This document shows, piece by piece, positions 16,528 through 25,378 of a DNA stretch of 64,000 nt (positions within the stretch are counted from its first letter, which is position 1; every line of letters starts with the position of its first letter). Both the position numbers and the translations under genes were made by a program. The notes under the pieces are model-generated. The model saw only the letters and a program-made list of their open reading frames with translations. It did not search any database and had not been told where the DNA came from. The DNA comes from GCA-003244245 sp046262495 (lineage in GTDB: Bacteria; Actinomycetota; Actinomycetes; Mycobacteriales; Pseudonocardiaceae), in assembly GCA_046262495.1 (NCBI GenBank), contig JBHEMR010000192.1, positions 1 to 64,000 of the forward strand. Direction: 5' to 3'.

Positions 16528-16642
16528 GCGTCCGTCCTTTCTTGGGCGCCGTGGTACGGGCTAGGCGGATCCACTGTGACGATTTTCTACGGCGATCCCT
16601 CGGAGCAATGTCGTCGGGACTGCTGGCGGAACCCTAGGGAAT
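16528..16642 (-). promoter_or_regulatory. Candidate structured leader, ykkC-like 5' half
   Basis: Read on the minus strand, the leader of the VIT-family gene has TCCCT-AGGGTTCCG ... CTCCGAG-GGA. This is the same frame (P1 stem, AGGGUUCCG, then CCGAG, then the P1 partner) as the guanidine-I riboswitch at 55.8 kb in this window. The 3' half is a poorer match: it has ACGGCGCCCAAGAAAGG where ykkC RNAs have ACGGCGGGAnAAAAGCCCGGGAG. The ribosome site AAAGGA falls in that 3' part. It may be a divergent ykkC-subtype RNA or chance. Confidence 0.3.
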
Positions 16643-16899
16643 CGGTCTGTCTGTCTTGGGAACCTGAGAGACCTGGTTCGCTCGCAGCGCCCACAGGTCC
16701 GCGGCAGGCGACGAGGAACGGGCGCCCTGGACCGAATGGCGGCGCCTACTGCTCCATCCGGCGTAGCGCCGTGTCCAGGATGCCGGCTGGCGACGAGCCG
16801 CGATGAAGGGCCAACACACGGATCCATAGACGCTGCAGACCCGACCAAAGCGTGACCTGGCACACTCGGTAGCGCAAGGCTGATGGTGATCGGAGAACC
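16643..16899. other. Intergenic stretch before yajC
   Basis: No gene, RNA or strong repeat is visible between the VIT leader and yajC. It should hold the diverging promoters; I could not place convincing -35/-10 pairs. Confidence 0.5.
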
Positions 16900-17226
16900 A
16901 TGAACGCCCAGTTCCTCCCGCTGCTGCTCATCGCCGCGCTCGCCGTGCTGCTGATCATGAACACCCGTCGGCAGAAGCGAGCGATAGCCGACGCGCAGCG
17001 GTTACAAAAGTCGCTGGTCAACGGCGATCGGGTGGTGACCACCTCCGGTCTGCACGCAACCGTCGTAGGCAGCGCGGAAGACACCACGATCGAGTTGGAG
17101 ATCGCTCCGGGAGTCCGTACCAAGTGGTTGCGCGCCGCCATCCGAGAAAAGATCATTACAGCGGACCCGGGTAGCGCGCCGCTGGCTGCGCCCGCCGACG
17201 GCAGCGCTCGCACCGACGACTCCTGA
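16900..17226 (+). CDS. yajC: Preprotein translocase auxiliary subunit YajC
   Basis: A 108-residue protein with an N-terminal membrane helix (about residues 4-20, FLPLLLIAALAVLLIMNTRR) and the small soluble domain GDRVVTTSGLHATV characteristic of YajC, which associates with SecDF in the membrane. The end is Ala/Asp-rich. It leads into secD and secF, the normal operon order. Confidence 0.95.
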   Translation: MNAQFLPLLLIAALAVLLIMNTRRQKRAIADAQRLQKSLVNGDRVVTTSGLHATVVGSAEDTTIELEIAPGVRTKWLRAAIREKIITADPGSAPLAAPADGSARTDDS

Positions 17227-17404
17227 CCGACTTGGTGCGGGGCGGTACGCTCCCGCATCCGATCCCAGTGCTCGCGTCTGATCAGGGCGCTGGAACAGTG
17301 AAGACTGTGGCCGGGTCGCCGGTGCTGGCGTCCGGCGCACTGAGCCGTGAACGACGCTGAGATGTAAACGACACTGAGCCGTTGATTGAGGAGAACCACT
17401 CACC

Positions 17405-19153
17405 GTGGCACCACCGGCCGGGCGCTTCCGCCCGTGGCGCAATCTGGCGATCTTCGCTGGGATCGTTGCCGTCCTTTACTCGCTGGTCTTCTTCACCGGC
17501 GGAGGTGCAACCCCAAAGCTGGGTATCGATCTGCAAGGCGGCACCCGGGTGACGCTGACCGCGCGGACGGTCGATGGTCGACCACCGTCACGGGAGTCCC
17601 TCGACCAAGCCCGACAGATCATTGAGCAACGGGTCAACGGTATCGGCGTGAGCGGCGCCGAGGTGGTGCTCGACGGAACGAACTTGATCATCACGGTGCC
17701 GGGTGAGAACGGCGATCAGGCACGCACTCTCGGGCAGACCGCCAAGCTGTATTTCCGGACGGTGATCACAGCGGAGCCAGCCAGGGTGCCCGTGCCGGTT
17801 CCAGGCGATCAGCACCCGGGCACCAGCGCGCCGGCGGCACCCCCAGCGTCAGAGCAACGACCGGCTGCCAGCACCGAATCGACACCGACGCCGCCCCAGC
17901 CCGTTGTGCCGCAGCTGCTGCAGCCGCCGCCGTCGGGGGAGCCGACGCCCACTCCCACACCGCCGCCCTCGGCTGCGACGCCGGCGCCTCCCACCAGCGC
18001 ACCGCCGTCGGTCGGGACGGCCCCGGCGGACTCCGCCGACCCACAGGCGGCCGAGCAGATCCGGCAGGCCCGAGCGCGGCTGCAGAGCCAGGACCCGGCG
18101 GTGCAACAACAGGCACTGACCGCGCTGAACTGTGCTGCTTCCAACCCCTTACGTGGCAACGATGACCCGAACCTGCCGCTGGTCACCTGCGATCAGCGCC
18201 ACACTGTCAAGTACCTGCTAGGGCCCGCGTTCCTGTCCGGGGAGCAAGTCTCCACTGCCTCGTCCGGGCCGAATCAGGACGGCACAGGCTACGAGGTATG
18301 GCTGAGATTCAAACACCAGGGCGAGGACATCTGGGCGCAGTACACCGCGAACAACGTGGGCAAGCAGGCGGCATTTGCGCTGGACGGTGAGGTGGTGTCG
18401 GCGCCGGTGATCAATGTCGCGATTCTTCCCGGTCAAGCGACCAGCATTGTCGGCAGCTTTACCCAGGCTGAAGCGCAGAACCTGGCCAACGTGCTCAAGT
18501 ACGGTTCCCTGCCGCTGTCCTTCCAGCCGTCGGAGTCCGAGACGGTCTCGGCCACCTTAGGCTTGGCGTCGCTGCGCGCGGGATTGCTCGCTGGGGCGCT
18601 CGGGCTGGCTGTGGTGTTCGTCTACTGCCTGTTCTACTACCGGGTGCTCGGGGTACTGACGATCATGTCCCTGGCGTTGTCCGGGTTGATCGTCTATGCC
18701 GTTCTGGTGTTGCTTGGGCGGTGGATCGGCTTCACCCTGGACCTAGCCGGTGTCGCCGGCTTCATCGTGGCAATCGGCATCACCGCGGACTCATTTGTGA
18801 TCTTCTTTGAGCGTCTTAAGGATGAGGTGCGCGACGGCCGGACATTCCGCTCCGCGGTGCCCCGGGCCTGGGTCCGGGCCCGGCGTACCATCCTGTCCGC
18901 GGACGCCGTGAGCTTCCTGGCTGCCGCGGTGCTCTACGTTCTGGCGGTAGGGCAGGTGAAGGGTTTCGCCTTCACTCTCGGGATGTCGACGGTGCTCGAC
19001 CTGGTAGTGGTTTTCCTGGCCACCCATCCGTTGGTGGCGATGGCGTCGCAGTCCCCGCTGTTGTCCCGACCGGAACTGTCCGGGCTCGGAGCCGCGCAGC
19101 GCGCTGGAGCCGAAAGCCGATCGGACCTGGCCACGGCGGGAAAGGGGGCCTGA
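17405..19153 (+). CDS. secD: Protein translocase subunit SecD
   Basis: A 582-residue membrane protein that uses proton flow to pull secreted proteins through SecYEG. An N-terminal helix is followed by GIDLQGGTRVTL, the large extracellular P1 domain and a C-terminal six-helix RND core (ITADSFVIFFERLKDE in the functional helix). P1 is interrupted by a Pro/Ala/Thr-rich low-complexity stretch at about residues 123-212. It starts with GTG 17405 behind GAGGAG. The 178-base gap after yajC contains two copies of a CACTGAGCCGT word. Confidence 0.97.
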   Translation: MAPPAGRFRPWRNLAIFAGIVAVLYSLVFFTGGGATPKLGIDLQGGTRVTLTARTVDGRPPSRESLDQARQIIEQRVNGIGVSGAEVVLDGTNLIITVPGENGDQARTLGQTAKLYFRTVITAEPARVPVPVPGDQHPGTSAPAAPPASEQRPAASTESTPTPPQPVVPQLLQPPPSGEPTPTPTPPPSAATPAPPTSAPPSVGTAPADSADPQAAEQIRQARARLQSQDPAVQQQALTALNCAASNPLRGNDDPNLPLVTCDQRHTVKYLLGPAFLSGEQVSTASSGPNQDGTGYEVWLRFKHQGEDIWAQYTANNVGKQAAFALDGEVVSAPVINVAILPGQATSIVGSFTQAEAQNLANVLKYGSLPLSFQPSESETVSATLGLASLRAGLLAGALGLAVVFVYCLFYYRVLGVLTIMSLALSGLIVYAVLVLLGRWIGFTLDLAGVAGFIVAIGITADSFVIFFERLKDEVRDGRTFRSAVPRAWVRARRTILSADAVSFLAAAVLYVLAVGQVKGFAFTLGMSTVLDLVVVFLATHPLVAMASQSPLLSRPELSGLGAAQRAGAESRSDLATAGKGA

Positions 19154-19154
19154 G

Positions 19155-20363
19155 ATGGCAGGTATGCTGGGGCGCCTCTACAGCGGGACTGGAGCATTGG
19201 ACGTCGTCGGGCGGCGGCGGATCTGGTACGCGGTATCCGGTCTGCTCGTCGCGATCTGCATCCTGTCGATGCTGCTGCGCGGGTTCAACCTCGGCATCGA
19301 CTTCGAGGGCGGTACTCGGGTACAGCTGCCGGCCCAAGGGGTGACCGGCGCGATCAGCACCCAGCAGGTCGAGCGCGTCTTCACCACCACCGTGGGCAAG
19401 CCTCCAGAGTCGGTGCAGACCGTCGGTACCGGTTCCGCAGCGAGCATCCTGATCCGCTCCGCAGCGCTGGACACCCGCACGTCATTTGTCCTGAAAAGGG
19501 CACTGTACGAGCAGCTGCGCCCACTCGGAAAAGACGGGCGGCCCAGCGAAGAGGCGATCAGTGACAGTGCAGTGAGCGCAACCTGGGGCGGCGAGATCAG
19601 CCGTCAGGCGCTGATTGCGCTGGTGGTGTTCCTCGGTCTGGTGACCGTGTTCCTCGCGGTGTATTTCGAACCCCGAATGGCGCTTGCAGCGCTGATAGCG
19701 CTGGTGCACGACGTGGGGGTGACCGCCGGGATCTACTCACTGGTCGGTTTCGAAGTGACGCCGGCGTCGGTCATCGGCCTGCTCACTATCCTTGGCTTCT
19801 CGCTGTACGACACCGTCGTCGTGTTCGACAAAGTTCAAGAGAATACCCGCGGACTGCTCGGCTTGACTCGACGTACCTATGCCGAGGCCGCCAATCTCGC
19901 GGTTAACCAGACTCTGATGCGTTCGATCAACACGTCCTTGATCGCAGTGCTGCCCGTGCTCAGCTTGCTGGTGGTCGGCGTCGGCCTGTTAGGTGTGGGG
20001 ACGCTCAAGGATCTCGCTCTGGTGCAGATGGTGGGCATCACAGCCGGCGCGATGTCCTCGATCTTCCTGGCGACCCCGTTGGTGGTCGACCTCACGATGG
20101 GCAGACCGGCGTACCGGCAGCAAGCTGAACGGGTCGCCGCGCGCCGGGAGAAGCTGGCCCGCAAGGCCGCCACGAACCCAGACCGTGAGGGCGCGACCGC
20201 GTCGACTGCGGCCGACAGCACCACCTCGACCGGGGACGCGTTGCCGACCGCAGCAGTGCCTACCGCGGTCGGCAAAACCGCCCCGGGGGGACGGCGGCGC
20301 GGGCAGCCTGGAGCCAAGAACAGCAGACCGTCCGGCAAGGCTGGCAGGTCCTCCGGCCGCTAA
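19155..20363 (+). CDS. secF: Protein translocase subunit SecF
   Basis: A 402-residue partner of SecD, starting one base after the secD stop. Motifs are GIDFEGGTRVQLPAQ in the first periplasmic part and GFSLYDTVVVFDKVQEN in the core helices, with six membrane segments. The last roughly 80 residues are a basic, Ala/Thr/Gly-rich cytoplasmic tail (ending GRRRGQPGAKNSRPSGKAG) not needed in shorter homologues. Confidence 0.97.
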   Translation: MAGMLGRLYSGTGALDVVGRRRIWYAVSGLLVAICILSMLLRGFNLGIDFEGGTRVQLPAQGVTGAISTQQVERVFTTTVGKPPESVQTVGTGSAASILIRSAALDTRTSFVLKRALYEQLRPLGKDGRPSEEAISDSAVSATWGGEISRQALIALVVFLGLVTVFLAVYFEPRMALAALIALVHDVGVTAGIYSLVGFEVTPASVIGLLTILGFSLYDTVVVFDKVQENTRGLLGLTRRTYAEAANLAVNQTLMRSINTSLIAVLPVLSLLVVGVGLLGVGTLKDLALVQMVGITAGAMSSIFLATPLVVDLTMGRPAYRQQAERVAARREKLARKAATNPDREGATASTAADSTTSTGDALPTAAVPTAVGKTAPGGRRRGQPGAKNSRPSGKAGRSSGR

Positions 20364-20594
20364 CAGTGGTCAGCGCGCTCAACTACGCTGCGTGGTCTTC
20401 GTTGCGCAAAGTAATCACTGGGTAACGAGCTGGCACCGTTTTTCGACTTTCCATCACCAATGTGGTGCCTTGTCGCCCTCAGTCCTTGCCTCCGGGCCTC
20501 TTTGGGGGAACGCTCTGTAGTCAGGCGCCGGATGTCGCTCCGGGGAGTGAGGGGTACGGGGCGGCACCGTAACGGCGACCAGGGAGGATCGGGG

Positions 20595-22334
20595 ATGGCG
20601 GGGTGGTCCATTCCGGGTGTGGTGCATCCCCGGGAGATATGTGAGGACGTGGTGGGTCGCCGGGTGGTCGCCCGTCACCGGATGACCTGCCGATCGCTCG
20701 CGATCACCTATGTGTCTCCGGAACTGCTCGCGGACACTGAGTTCCGAACTCGGTTCGCAGGTGACTTCGCCCGGCTGGCTCGGGTTCGGGATACTCGAGT
20801 GGCCCGCGTCCACCGCTACGTTGAGTGTGATCATGGCGCCGCCGTCATCGGCGATCATGTCGATGGCACTTCGTTGCGTGCGCTGCTCCTGGCGCATGGT
20901 GCGGTTGGCATCGAGGCCGCGCTGGTCGTGTTCAAGGACTCGCTGCTTGCGCTAGCCGCTTGCCATGAGGCAGGTCTGGCGCACGGCGACGTCAAGCCGG
21001 AGGACGTGGTTATCACCTCTACCGGCCGGGTTCGGCTGGTCGATTTCGGACTCTGGACATCCGGCGGTCGGCGGCTGCTCAGTCGGTCGACGCCCTTTTA
21101 CCTGGCTCCGGAACAGTGGCGTGAGCGGCTGGCCACGTCGGCCGCGGACGTGTACGCCGCCACGGTCACGTTCTTCGAGTGCCTGGTCGGCGCGCCGCCC
21201 TTCTACGCTGACAGCGCGGCCGGGCTCATGACCAAGCATGAGCGCAGCGCCGCTCCGGTCGACGTAGTCCCCGAACCGGTGCGAGAGTTGGTGTTGCGTG
21301 GTCTCGCCAAGGACTTGTCTGGTCGAGCTGACGCACGGGTCCTGCTCGCTCATATCCGTGACGTGGCAGGCCGTGCAGTCGGCTCTGATTGGGAGCGGCG
21401 CGGACGACGCGAGATGGCAACGCTCCTCGGCAGTCGCTGCGCGCTAGCCGGTGTATCGGCGCTCGGTCGCTGGAGCGACCGCGCAGGCTGGGCGCACCGC
21501 AAGCCAGTCCGGATGGCCGCGGTGATGGGTGGTGCGTTGGCGTTGGCTGCAGGCTTGTCCAGCCCGCCGTTAGCGGTCATCTTGCCAGGCATCACCACGT
21601 TCGGTCCGGGGAGATCGCCGGTACTGGCATTTCCTGAGCCCGACCAGAACGCTGTCCCGGTGCGTGTAGTAACCAACGGTCCACTGGCGGACCGTTTGCC
21701 TTCGGCTAAAGCGGTGACCGGCACGCCGGTTGCTAAGGCGCGACCGCCAGCAGCATTGATCCCGGCGCCGAATACTTACCCAGTGCCCTATCGGCATCCC
21801 ATTGCGGATGCGGTGGCTCAAAGTTCCGCGGACTCGGACGGCTCCGCGCAGAGCCGCTCCACACCGAGCCAGTCTGGACCCGGCGAGTCGGCATCCACCT
21901 CACCGGCGTGCGCCCAGGGACTGGTTGATCAAGCTTCCTGCTCGGCACTGAATCCGGAGCAGTCGACGGCGGATTCGGCGGGGACGACATGGGATCCGTC
22001 GCAGGTGATCCCGGCGGCAGTGTCGACGCCGGTCCAGTTGCCGGTCCAGCTACCGGCGCCGATTCAGGCCCCCAAATCGATTCCGATTCAAAAAAAGATT
22101 CAAGCTCGCCAGGGCACTCCGGTGACAAAGGACGCTCAATCAAAGACTGATTTCCAGGGCTGGAAAGGGGCGCCGCCCGGCCAGAGCGCTACCGGTAGAA
22201 CGGATTACCGGACGAACCAATCGCAGGGAGGCTGGGAGAGGTCGGGAGACTCGGACTCTTCCGGACATGGAAATTCGGAGCCTTCCGGACATGGAAGCTC
22301 GGAGTACTCCGGACAGGGAAACCGGGTGCGGTAA
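20595..22334 (+). CDS. Membrane-anchored protein-kinase-like protein, probable pseudokinase
   Basis: A 579-residue protein, from ATG 20595 behind GGGAGG. Residues about 15-265 follow the Ser/Thr kinase fold: HGDVKPEDV at 130-138, DFG at 150-152, and APE near 171. However, the glycine-rich loop is absent, the VAIK lysine position reads A-I-T (Thr), and the metal-binding Asn after the catalytic loop is Asp, so ATP-dependent catalysis is doubtful. A hydrophobic segment near residues 298-325 could cross the membrane, followed by a long Pro/Ser/Gln-rich exterior tail ending in eight-residue SGHGxSE repeats. It sits between secF and apt. Confidence 0.75.
   Translation: MAGWSIPGVVHPREICEDVVGRRVVARHRMTCRSLAITYVSPELLADTEFRTRFAGDFARLARVRDTRVARVHRYVECDHGAAVIGDHVDGTSLRALLLAHGAVGIEAALVVFKDSLLALAACHEAGLAHGDVKPEDVVITSTGRVRLVDFGLWTSGGRRLLSRSTPFYLAPEQWRERLATSAADVYAATVTFFECLVGAPPFYADSAAGLMTKHERSAAPVDVVPEPVRELVLRGLAKDLSGRADARVLLAHIRDVAGRAVGSDWERRGRREMATLLGSRCALAGVSALGRWSDRAGWAHRKPVRMAAVMGGALALAAGLSSPPLAVILPGITTFGPGRSPVLAFPEPDQNAVPVRVVTNGPLADRLPSAKAVTGTPVAKARPPAALIPAPNTYPVPYRHPIADAVAQSSADSDGSAQSRSTPSQSGPGESASTSPACAQGLVDQASCSALNPEQSTADSAGTTWDPSQVIPAAVSTPVQLPVQLPAPIQAPKSIPIQKKIQARQGTPVTKDAQSKTDFQGWKGAPPGQSATGRTDYRTNQSQGGWERSGDSDSSGHGNSEPSGHGSSEYSGQGNRVR
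22257..22323 (+). repeat. Tandem 24-bp repeat in the kinase-like gene
   Basis: Two complete 24-bp units (22257-22280 and 22281-22304) plus a partial third (22305-22323), each centred on TTCCGGACATGGAA-like sequence, encode SGHGNSE, SGHGSSE and SGQGN at the extreme C-terminus. Confidence 0.85.
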
Positions 22335-22340
22335 ATATCT

Positions 22341-22883
22341 ATGGTGCGCACCAGGGCGAGCATGGACGACCTGGCTGCCCTGCTCGTGTCGTTGATTCGC
22401 GAAGTCCCGAACTTTCCGCAGCCGGGTGTACTCTTCCGGGACCTCGCACCGGTCTTTGCCCATGCAACTGCGTTCCGAGCGGTGGTGGACGCGTTGATCG
22501 CGCCGGCTCAACAGGTCGACGTGGTGATCGGGGTAGAGGCCCGCGGGTTCTTGCTCGGCGCCGCGGCGGCCTACGCTCTGGACGCTGGCGTGGTCGGGGT
22601 GCGCAAACCCGGCAAATTGCCCGTGGTCTGCGACCGGGAGGGCTACGCCCTTGAGTACGGTGTCGCCTCGCTGGAACTGGCCGATGGCGTGCTGCGCCCC
22701 GGTCAGCGGGCCCTGGTGGTCGACGACGTACTCGCCACCGGAGGCACCGCGGCCGCGACCTGCGCGTTGGTCGAGCGCGCCGGGGCGACGGTCACCGGCG
22801 TCGCGGTGTTGCTGGAGATTGCTTCGCTGGTTGGCCGTGATCGTCTAGCCGGTCGATGGCTGCACGTGCTGCTGACGGTCTAA
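22341..22883 (+). CDS. apt: Adenine phosphoribosyltransferase
   Basis: Salvages adenine to AMP with PRPP. The PRPP-binding signature LVVDDVLATGGTAAAT is near residues 118-133, and the N-terminal REVPNFPQPGVLFRDLAPVF block is typical. The frame from ATG 22341 gives 180 residues; ATG 22362 (MDDLAALL) would be a closer match to usual starts. It precedes relA, the common order in actinobacteria. Confidence 0.95.
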   Translation: MVRTRASMDDLAALLVSLIREVPNFPQPGVLFRDLAPVFAHATAFRAVVDALIAPAQQVDVVIGVEARGFLLGAAAAYALDAGVVGVRKPGKLPVVCDREGYALEYGVASLELADGVLRPGQRALVVDDVLATGGTAAATCALVERAGATVTGVAVLLEIASLVGRDRLAGRWLHVLLTV

Positions 22884-23022
22884 CCTGTACCTCTGGAGAC
22901 CCCGCCGGGACGGCTGGGGTTCGCCGAACGCCCGGCCTGGCGTGGTCCTTGTGGACGTGGCGAGAAAAACGTGGGCGGTACCCTGAAGAACTGTTTGTCA
23001 CCACGTGGCGGGAGTGAGCGCT

Positions 23023-25350
23023 GTGAGCCAGGACCTGCAGCGTCCCAATGCAGCGCCGACTGAGCCCAACGCAGCCACTGGTTCGCAGCGGCTCCCGTCG
23101 GCGACCCGGCGGGTTCGGGCTCGGTTAGCGCGGCGGATCACCGCACAGCGGCCCGGCCCGGTCAGGCAGGTGCTTGAACCGCTCGCCGCGGTCCACCGGG
23201 AGTTGCACCCCAAGGCCGATCTCGCGCTGCTGCAACGAGCCTATGATGTCGCGGAGACCAAGCATGCTGACCAGAAACGTAAGTCTGGCGATCCCTACAT
23301 CACTCATCCGTTGGCGGTCTCGACTATCCTCGCCGAATTGGGGATGGATACCACCACGCTGGTGGCCGCATTGCTCCACGACACTGTGGAGGATACCGAC
23401 TATTCACTGGTCCGCCTCTCGGCGGACTTCGGTGAGGTGGTCGCACATCTTGTCGATGGCGTCACTAAGCTAGACAAAGTCAAGCTCGGCGCCGCTGCCG
23501 AGGCCGAGACCATTCGTAAAATGGTCATCGCGATGGCCCGTGATCCCCGCGTACTAGTGATCAAACTAGCGGACCGGCTGCACAATATGCGCACCATGCG
23601 CTTCCTGCCACCGGAGCAGCAGGCGCGCAAAGCAAGGGAAACTCTCGAGGTCTTCGCCCCGCTGGCACACCGGCTGGGCATGGCGACCATCAAGTGGGAG
23701 CTTGAGGACCTCTCCTTCGCGATCCTGCACCCGAAAAAATACGACGAAATTGTGCGGCTGGTGGCCAACCGGGCGCCGTCTCGCGACACCTACCTGCGAA
23801 CGGTGATTGACGAAGTCTCTGAACAGCTGACCGGGTCGCGGATTACCGCCACCGTTGAAGGCAGGCCCAAGCACTATTACTCGATCTATCAGAAGATGAT
23901 CGTGCGCGGCCGTGATTTCGATGACATCCACGACCTGGTCGGGGTTCGGATCATGGTCGAGGACGTACGCGACTGCTACGCCGCGATCGGGGTCGTGCAC
24001 TCAGTGTGGCAACCGATGCCGGGGCGATTCAAGGATTACGTCGCCCAACCCCGATTCGGGGTCTATCAGTCGCTGCATACCACGGTGATCGGACCGGACG
24101 GCAAACCGCTGGAAGTGCAGATCCGCACCCGTGACATGCACCGCACCGCGGAGTACGGCATCGCTGCGCACTGGCGGTACAAGGAGACCAACGGCACCCA
24201 CAACGGTGTCCATAACGGAGCCGTTGATATCGACGAGATGGCCTGGATGCGCCAGCTGCTGGACTGGCAGCGGGAGGCCGCCGACCCCAGTGAGTTCCTC
24301 GAGTCGCTGCGTTATGACCTAGCCACCCGGGAAATCTTCGTCTTCACACCCAAGGGCGAGGTCATCACGCTGCCCACCGGCTCCACCCCGGTCGACTTCG
24401 CCTACGCGGTACACACCGAGGTCGGCAACCGTTGCATCGGCGCGCGGGTCAACGGCCAGCTCGTCGCCCTGGAGCGGCAGTTGGAGAACGGCGAGGTCGT
24501 CGAGATCTTCACCTCGAAGGCCGAGGGTGGCGGTCCGAGTCGGGACTGGCTTTCCTTCGTCGCCTCGCCCCGGGCCCGGGCCAAGATCCGGCAATGGTAC
24601 GCCAAGGAGCGTCGCGAGGAGGCCATCGAGACTGGCAAGAACGCCATCGCCAAGGAACTGCGCCGGGTGGGACTACCCGTGCAGCGGCTGGTCTCCGCCG
24701 AGTCGATGGTGGCCGTGTCCCGAGAGCTGCGTTATCCCGACGTCAGCGCCCTGTACGCCGCTGTCGGTGAGCACCATGCCTCGCCCCGCCATGTGGTGCA
24801 ACGGTTGGTTGCGCTGCTCGGCGGCGAGGAGGGTGCCGAGGAGGTGCTGGCCGATCGGGCCACTCCCTCCACTGTTGCGCGCCGCCGACCGACCACTGAC
24901 TCCGGCGTGCGGGTCAGTGGCGCCGCAGACGTCTACGCCAAGCTCGCCCGGTGCTGCACACCGGTGCCGGGTGACGAGATCCTCGGGTTTGTCACCCGGG
25001 GTGGCGGGGTCAGCGTGCACCGCACCGACTGCCCCAACTCTGAGTCGCTGCGGGCGCAACCTGAGCGGCTGGTCGACGTGGAGTGGGCTCCCTCGTCGTC
25101 CTCGGTGTTCCTGGTCGCGATTCAGGTAGAGGCGCTGGATCGACACCGCCTACTGTCCGATGTCACCAAGGTGCTCGCTGACGGCCGGGTGAACATTCTG
25201 TCCGCCTCGGTCACTACCACCCGGGACCGGGTGGCGGTGAGCCGGTTCTCCTTCGAGATGGGGGATCCGAAGCACCTGGGTCACGTGCTGCGCGCGGTGC
25301 GCAACATCGAGGGCGTTTACGACGTCTACCGCGTCACGTCTTCCAACTGA
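23023..25350 (+). CDS. relA: Bifunctional (p)ppGpp synthetase/hydrolase Rel
   Basis: A 775-residue stringent-response enzyme. The hydrolase HD domain is intact (YITHPLAV and LLHDTVEDT), as is the synthetase domain (EGRPKHYYSIYQKMI, VGVRIMVED and QSLHTTVIGPDGK), followed by TGS (IFVFTPKGEVITLP), a zinc-finger-like CCTP...DCP segment and a C-terminal ACT domain. I start at GTG 23023, eight bases after GGGAG; GTG 23005 has no ribosome site. It controls growth arrest upon starvation, including nitrogen stress relevant to the island at 45-58 kb. Confidence 0.97.
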   Translation: MSQDLQRPNAAPTEPNAATGSQRLPSATRRVRARLARRITAQRPGPVRQVLEPLAAVHRELHPKADLALLQRAYDVAETKHADQKRKSGDPYITHPLAVSTILAELGMDTTTLVAALLHDTVEDTDYSLVRLSADFGEVVAHLVDGVTKLDKVKLGAAAEAETIRKMVIAMARDPRVLVIKLADRLHNMRTMRFLPPEQQARKARETLEVFAPLAHRLGMATIKWELEDLSFAILHPKKYDEIVRLVANRAPSRDTYLRTVIDEVSEQLTGSRITATVEGRPKHYYSIYQKMIVRGRDFDDIHDLVGVRIMVEDVRDCYAAIGVVHSVWQPMPGRFKDYVAQPRFGVYQSLHTTVIGPDGKPLEVQIRTRDMHRTAEYGIAAHWRYKETNGTHNGVHNGAVDIDEMAWMRQLLDWQREAADPSEFLESLRYDLATREIFVFTPKGEVITLPTGSTPVDFAYAVHTEVGNRCIGARVNGQLVALERQLENGEVVEIFTSKAEGGGPSRDWLSFVASPRARAKIRQWYAKERREEAIETGKNAIAKELRRVGLPVQRLVSAESMVAVSRELRYPDVSALYAAVGEHHASPRHVVQRLVALLGGEEGAEEVLADRATPSTVARRRPTTDSGVRVSGAADVYAKLARCCTPVPGDEILGFVTRGGGVSVHRTDCPNSESLRAQPERLVDVEWAPSSSSVFLVAIQVEALDRHRLLSDVTKVLADGRVNILSASVTTTRDRVAVSRFSFEMGDPKHLGHVLRAVRNIEGVYDVYRVTSSN

Positions 25351-25378
25351 CTTGCCACAGTGATGTCGAGGTCGAGCG

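Noticed and set aside
20364..20594. Possible ydaO-type (c-di-AMP) leader before the kinase-like gene
   Set aside because: A GGGGGAA run and several G/C blocks are present, but the conserved core of that RNA could not be laid out. I see no firm feature in these 231 bases.
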